Shown here one piece after another: positions 58,926-64,000 of a DNA stretch of 64,000 nucleotides (the stretch's first letter is position 1; the number at the start of each line of letters is the position of its first letter). The notes under the pieces were generated by a model that worked only from the letters and a program-made list of their open reading frames with translations, did no database searches and was not told the DNA's origin. Both the position numbers and the translations under genes were made by a program. Source of the stretch: Trichobilharzia szidati (Eukaryota > Platyhelminthes > Trematoda > Strigeidida > Schistosomatidae); assembly GCA_944472155.2 (NCBI GenBank), contig OX235277.1, positions 18,548,804 through 18,612,803 of the forward strand. Reading direction: 5' to 3'.

Positions 58926-60170
58926 AAGAATGTATATTTCTAATGAATCATTCGATTATAAGAAAAGTAACTTACACTTCAAAAAATGAGGTGGAGATTT
59001 CCCACCAGAACTACTATCTCAGTGGAAAGTCAGAACGAAACTAACATATGTTTTCCATTTAGAATACAGTTGACTAGTAGTCAAACGGAAACCAGAACTG
59101 AACTCATTGCATTGGCCATATTTTCTACGACGTATCCCATCCACCTGATACAATACGTAATACGTCATAACAGCCTACGGTGCACACAAACAGAATGCTT
59201 CGATGAAAACTACCCTAATCGCGACCGACAGTTCAACCAGGGAAAAAACTCTCTGACGTATATGACAGTAAAAAACACGTCTTACGAGATTCATATAGTC
59301 GCCGTCATCGTCATTATCCAGTCTGTGGTTGAATGAAGCAATAACTCTCATAGATTGAGAGCCTGGCTGACACTTCAAACACGTAAGGTGGTTTCTAATT
59401 ACAAGTCAACATTATGAGGCTACTGATAAGAATGACTGATTAAAAGGGTTCCGAGTACTTAATGAGGCAGCGTCTGTGGGTTCTTTTTTACCATTCCTCC
59501 GTGACTGTTTCATTTTGAGTTCAACGTTGTGCTACTTATAACTAGCAGGTAGTATGATACAAAACTATTAAGATATCTTTATTTAGTCTACTGCAACATT
59601 TATTGATATCCAATGAGAATTGTGCGAATTAATTTAGGTTTGTGGTAATCACCTTCTTAAAGTTCAACGCTATCATATGTACATGTTGCCTTTCTTTCTA
59701 CCGTCTGTGGACTATCGCCTATTCGAATACATTGTGTTCCTGATCCGCACACTGTTTGATTGATGATAAATGATCATGATAAATGACAGCTTTAGAAACA
59801 GATCTGCTGCTTTTGTGCACAGCGACAGTGCTTCCAACCACAATCAGATAAGATATCTTAGAATTTGAGTTTGTTTTTGTTCAATTCACCATTTTCATGT
59901 GTTAAACAGTACTCTCATCTTGAGTTTTGTACGTTTTTGACAAACTAAAAGGTAAGGTTTGATTAATTAAAAATTTCAATGCCGGTTATCGTACTGTATT
60001 CATTAGAAAAACGCATGCAGTCCTTGAATAGCGCTTCGCCAATTAACTGTGAATATTCTCAAGGTCTGTTACCCTCAAATGAATGGGACACTTGAGGAGG
60101 AATAGCACGATTTTTCTCTCGAGTAACCTCAGTTACATGAAATTGGAATTTTTCATACTTTCAAAAGAAG
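58926..60170. other. No gene recognised
   Basis: The 116-codon plus frame at 58986-59336 has no recognised domain and no splice or promoter context. Confidence 0.3.
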
Positions 60171-60240
60171 GCGTCAGTAGCACAGTGGCAGGATGCGCGC
60201 CGACCACGCATCGGGGCCAGGGTTCTATTCATTGCCATAT
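60171..60240 (+). repeat. tRNA-derived SINE head, truncated
   Basis: GCGTCAGTAGCACAGTGGC (box A), GCCGACCACGCATCGGGGCC and GGGTTCTATTC (worn box B). The body and tail of the 2871 family are missing. Confidence 0.55.
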
Positions 60241-61181
60241 ATATTAGGTCTATAGCTTATAGCTTTTTCAATGATTCCTCCTTTTTTACTGTCGTTTCAT
60301 AGAAATATGATTGCTGAAGTGGATTATTGTCATCAAAAAAGGAAAACAGGACACAGCAGTTTCTGAATTCCGAAGTTCAAATAAGCGTTTGGCGTCTCAG
60401 GTTAGTCCGCTTGGGTATTGAAGCAGGGTTTCAAGCTATAGGTGCCATTCTGTCTCAATTGACATAGGGCCAGTGCGCGAGAGTTACCGCTTGTCCTAAC
60501 TCTTGACAGTGCGCCTTATCAAAGGAACATTTTACGCCTCATTCCTTTTGCTTACATCTTGAATCTCTTTTAGTTACCATGGCCACGATTAAAGGACGAG
60601 ATTTTGTGAAGTCTACTTCACAGTGCACATGGAATTTTAGTGACTAACATCTAGGGGGAACAAACAGAATATTTCAATGTTACAGGAAATGAAAAAATGT
60701 CACGAATGTGCACAATCTGGACAGAAATCCATCATCATCCTCATCCACTGCTAAGCATTTAATAACTTCTGGTTGCAAAATTATTACCGGTGACTGCTTC
60801 TTAATTATCATTATCATTATTATTATTATCATTATACTATGATACCTTGAACCAAAGTTAATAAAGCGGATTGAAGCACTTCGGCTGATTTAATTAATAT
60901 ACCCCAAAATATGTGTTCACTAAAGTAGAAATTTACCTAACATTTGCCTAACATGAACTACTTGACCTACTTAAATATGATGCATTAGTAGTATGTACTT
61001 CTGTTTAACTTAACTGAGTAGTTGTCATGCATTTTATTTTGTTTCGCCTTTGTAAAAATCATTCAAGTTTTAAAGAAATCATTAAAGAAACCTACGAAAT
61101 GACTTCATCCCATAGTGTTTGTTCTCCTCATAACGTCTTATTTAAATTTATCAAATGGACTAAATGTTTCTCATGAAAAGG
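60241..61181. other. No gene recognised; ATT-type microsatellite
   Basis: AT-rich; an (ATT/ATC)n run at 60805-60836. Confidence 0.35.
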
Positions 61182-61189
61182 TATAAATA
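61182..61189 (+). promoter_or_regulatory. TATA-like box before an open frame
   Basis: TATAAATA lies 24 bp before the ATG at 61206. Suggestive only; AT-rich sequence gives such matches often. Confidence 0.2.
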
Positions 61190-61205
61190 AAAAGGGAGTG
61201 CAAGC

Positions 61206-61433
61206 ATGTTGAAGACAAGAATATTTCCAATTATTGATTATGTGAACATAACATCACTTCCACCAAATGTGATGAGTTCTACAAATGAACACACCGACAC
61301 CGCAGGTAATATTATTCCTCGAAGTCTATTAGATTTCGGAGTTCAAAACGAATCAAGAGATTTCCTAATGTTTTTGGAATTTAATCACTTTTTCAAACAG
61401 AAAATGTCAACTGAAGTCAAACGTATAAACTGA
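61206..61433 (+). CDS. Unrecognised 75-codon open frame
   Basis: Reads MLKTRIFPIIDYVNITSLPP at the start and ends KQKMSTEVKRIN. It has a TATA-like box just upstream and an internal CAG|GTAATA that could act as a splice donor at 61298. No signal peptide, domain or family is recognised. It may be a small gene, a first exon or chance. Confidence 0.2.
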   Translation: MLKTRIFPIIDYVNITSLPPNVMSSTNEHTDTAGNIIPRSLLDFGVQNESRDFLMFLEFNHFFKQKMSTEVKRIN

Positions 61434-64000
61434 TAACATAAATTGTGATCACTATTTGCATTTAAGTTCTGAACACAACCAATATCAAGTACACCGGTAA
61501 GTGTGTCATCCCTTAGTAAAGAAGTGTCTGTCACTCGGTAATATGGAATTATTTACGGAGTTGTGAAAGCTTCATCGTGTAAAATGCAAATATTGCACAG
61601 TATGTGCTCTTTCTCAGTGGCCTTAATAATAGAGAATAATAATAATGACTGTTTTCGACTAGATACAGTAGAGTGCGCATTCATCTCCTGTATCACTAAA
61701 ATAGCTACGAGATTCCTGTGCTTGTCTGTATTAATTCTCAACACTTTCAACTTGTCCTGTCATATTATGTGATTCAATGAAAGTATCTGCATCACAAACG
61801 ACGTTCCACGTTGCATCATGTTATTCTGACCTATATCATTACAAATTGTTATTTGATATACCATTTTAGATTTCTTATTCTAGGAAGGCATTCTAGTCAA
61901 GGCCCTATTAGGAATTCTACATAAGGCTTCTAACATTCACTTACATATGTGGTAGTAAATTAAGGACTTTGTGTTTCTTCGGTACTGGTATTATTTTCAT
62001 TATTTATAGTTCTGACGCTTCAACTTGTGAATTCAAGGACTTATCATCAATTCTCTGTTCGCAAAATCAACACCACAAATAAGCGAACTAAGTGATCCAA
62101 CTCCTTTCCAATATATGGAGGCAAACACAATCCAAAAGAGTAGGGAGTAGGGTCATATGAGGAAATTTAAGAAGTTGTGTGACTCCCTTAATATGATCAA
62201 GCGCAATCAGTTGCATTTGAAACATCATACAGTGATTAAGACTGCATCAATGTATGTTGTATGAAACAAACATTTCTAATTGGAAGGTGCATAATTCCCC
62301 GTGTAGCTTGTTACAGCTTTATAAATTAGGATTTAGTAAAATTTCATTTATCAAATATCGGCAGATTTCATAAGCATTCACACCCAAGTATTTCATTCTC
62401 TAATAACTGTGTACCTTATTTATTTTACCTTTCAGTTAAGAAGAAAATGGTTATTTATCACCCACGTATGCCATTATCGTATTAGTGAACGGAACACTGG
62501 AATTAACATTTCATGAAATGTAACCTGCTATCTGTGTGTGTGTTTAAAATAAATACTTCATAAATATATATGTATTCAAACTCTAAAGGACAGTTTCAAG
62601 GAATTTTTGTCATTCCTTTTGACTCGCTTTACATTTGACATCAGCTAATTTCATAAGACTGATCGTTATGAATCATCAGAGTCCTCAATAATATGTGACC
62701 AATTACTAAAAATCCGAATTCGAAGATCAGACTAAATTCATTAAATTTGATACACACTGCGTGAGGATAATTTAACTTTTGTAAAGGCTAAGTGAGTGAT
62801 AAAGGCTTGTCGTGATAGTCGCAGTACCAGAAAGTTTGTCAAGTGTGCTCATCGTACGAAATTCCTACAATTTCTTTAATCACGATTATGTACTTTTCCA
62901 CTTTCATGGAGAAAATTAGATGATATTGTTTTTTGTACACGTTAGTGGACGAGTTCATTGATATTGTTATCTCTAGTGAATCACGTCAAGATGTTTACTT
63001 CGCCCAACTTTCAAGATTGAAAAAACTTGTGTGAAAATAGTGGTAGCTTGAAAATGCATTGCCGTCTGTGTGCAGCGCAGATTGGCTTACCTAGAACACA
63101 CCATTCAGCCTAGTAGAAGATGAAGATATTAAAATCACCTGTTTGAAATTATGAAGCAAGTTATTCAGATGCAGTATGAATCACTTGAGAAACTTCTCAT
63201 GGTTCTTACCTGACCAACATCCAGTCCGATTCGCGTCGATGTGCAAACTGTGTAATACATTGCGTCACGTAGTTTTAGATTTGAGGTGTTTAATTACAAA
63301 TTGAAGTTTACCTTTTACTAAACGACTGACTAGTAACTAAATAAATTACTAATAGTCTAGGAACTGCAACGATAATCAACGGTTGACAAATGTGGGGGTG
63401 AGGAATGGCATGAAAATGGTAGAAATGCAACAAATGATTTAGATACAAAAAATTTATTACAAATGGTCAATTTCAGGAACAAAGGACTGCTAACTAATGG
63501 AAATCGTAGAGATTCGAGCACAATTCCAGTTTAATTTTTCCTTCACGATGTCTTCAAAGATCGAGGTATTGCTGTAATGTCCGATTCCTCAATTTAGTTG
63601 TCTTTGAGGGTCACTCCTGTGGCACTTGACTTCACTTTTGATGCACAGACAATTGAACAGTTTCATGTGTGTTATCCGTGTCAGTGGTAACCGATGACTG
63701 AAATGTGGTGGTCCATCTGCTGTTCCTTTTCAAATTCTTTAGCCATATGTAAAGTAGTGGTGAAATCAGTCTTTTCAACTGCCCTAGAAAGACGTGGGTG
63801 TTAGCTACTCCAGTGAAAATGGCCAAACCTTGTAAGGAAACATGTTTCGTGGAAACAGAGGCAGTTTTCTCTAAAAACTAACTGTTTACTATATGATTAG
63901 GAATGATTTGTTACTTCTGGCGCTACTAAAATTCATGAAATACTATTTCTGACACTTGGAACTTACCCATGTCTAGGTGAAGATGCTACAGCGGACAAAG
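61434..64000. other. No gene recognised
   Basis: AT-rich sequence with short antiparallel frames only. No element ends or RNA genes seen. Confidence 0.35.

Overview
The window is eukaryotic and AT-rich. It has no bacterial operons, no CRISPR array and no rRNA. Three things point to a blood fluke (Schistosoma or a close relative): degraded RTE-clade LINEs resembling the SR2/Perere type, several Penelope-like elements (PLEs) with GIY-YIG endonuclease domains, and tRNA-derived SINEs, two kinds of which carry hammerhead-ribozyme folds of the schistosome Sm-alpha kind. The genus is inferred from remembered family features, not from a search.

Most of the sequence is repeats and introns. The most interesting inference is a candidate micro-exon gene (MEG) on the + strand. 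A first exon at 906-972 encodes a signal peptide and ends in phase 1 at a GTAAGT donor. Over the next 42 kb there are many very small acceptor-exon-donor units (6, 9, 12, 15 or 18 nt). The strongest are at 3272, 19816, 21514, 22240, 22871, 27338, 27955, 33105 and 40890. All keep phase 1 and none brings in a stop codon. A possible last exon at 42910-43034 is open for 40 codons in the same phase. Related blocks lie 134 and 152 bp upstream of two of the micro-exons, as expected if intron plus micro-exon units were duplicated. No transcript data are visible, so the gene model is a hypothesis.

Layout: 0.9-1.0 kb first exon; 1.3-1.9 kb PLE relic (-); 2.6-4.0 kb SINE cluster with a hammerhead-like fold; 5.9-6.9 kb RTE tail and SINE; 7.9-9.7 kb RTE relic (-); 11.0-11.8 kb PLE C-terminus with a 237-codon open frame (+); 16.5-17.9 kb RTE relic (+); 19.8-24 kb micro-exon cluster; 24.1-26.7 kb RTE relic (-); 27.3-28.6 kb micro-exons; 29.2-30.9 kb the best preserved RTE copy (-); 33.1-33.7 kb micro-exon and a foldback hairpin; 36.6-38.4 kb PLE relic (+); 39-43 kb last micro-exons and candidate terminal exon; 49.0-51.8 kb a PLE flanked by inverted repeats; 51.8-53.3 kb an apparently perfect 687-bp inverted duplication of another PLE, with a 14-bp target-site duplication; 54.2-55.9 kb and 58.6-60.2 kb RTE tails and ribozyme-bearing SINEs. 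The rest shows no gene I can support.

If the MEG model is right, the transposons sit in its introns and it would encode a short, variably spliced secreted peptide. The SINEs and the RTE copies end in similar tails, which suggests that RTE machinery moved the SINEs.
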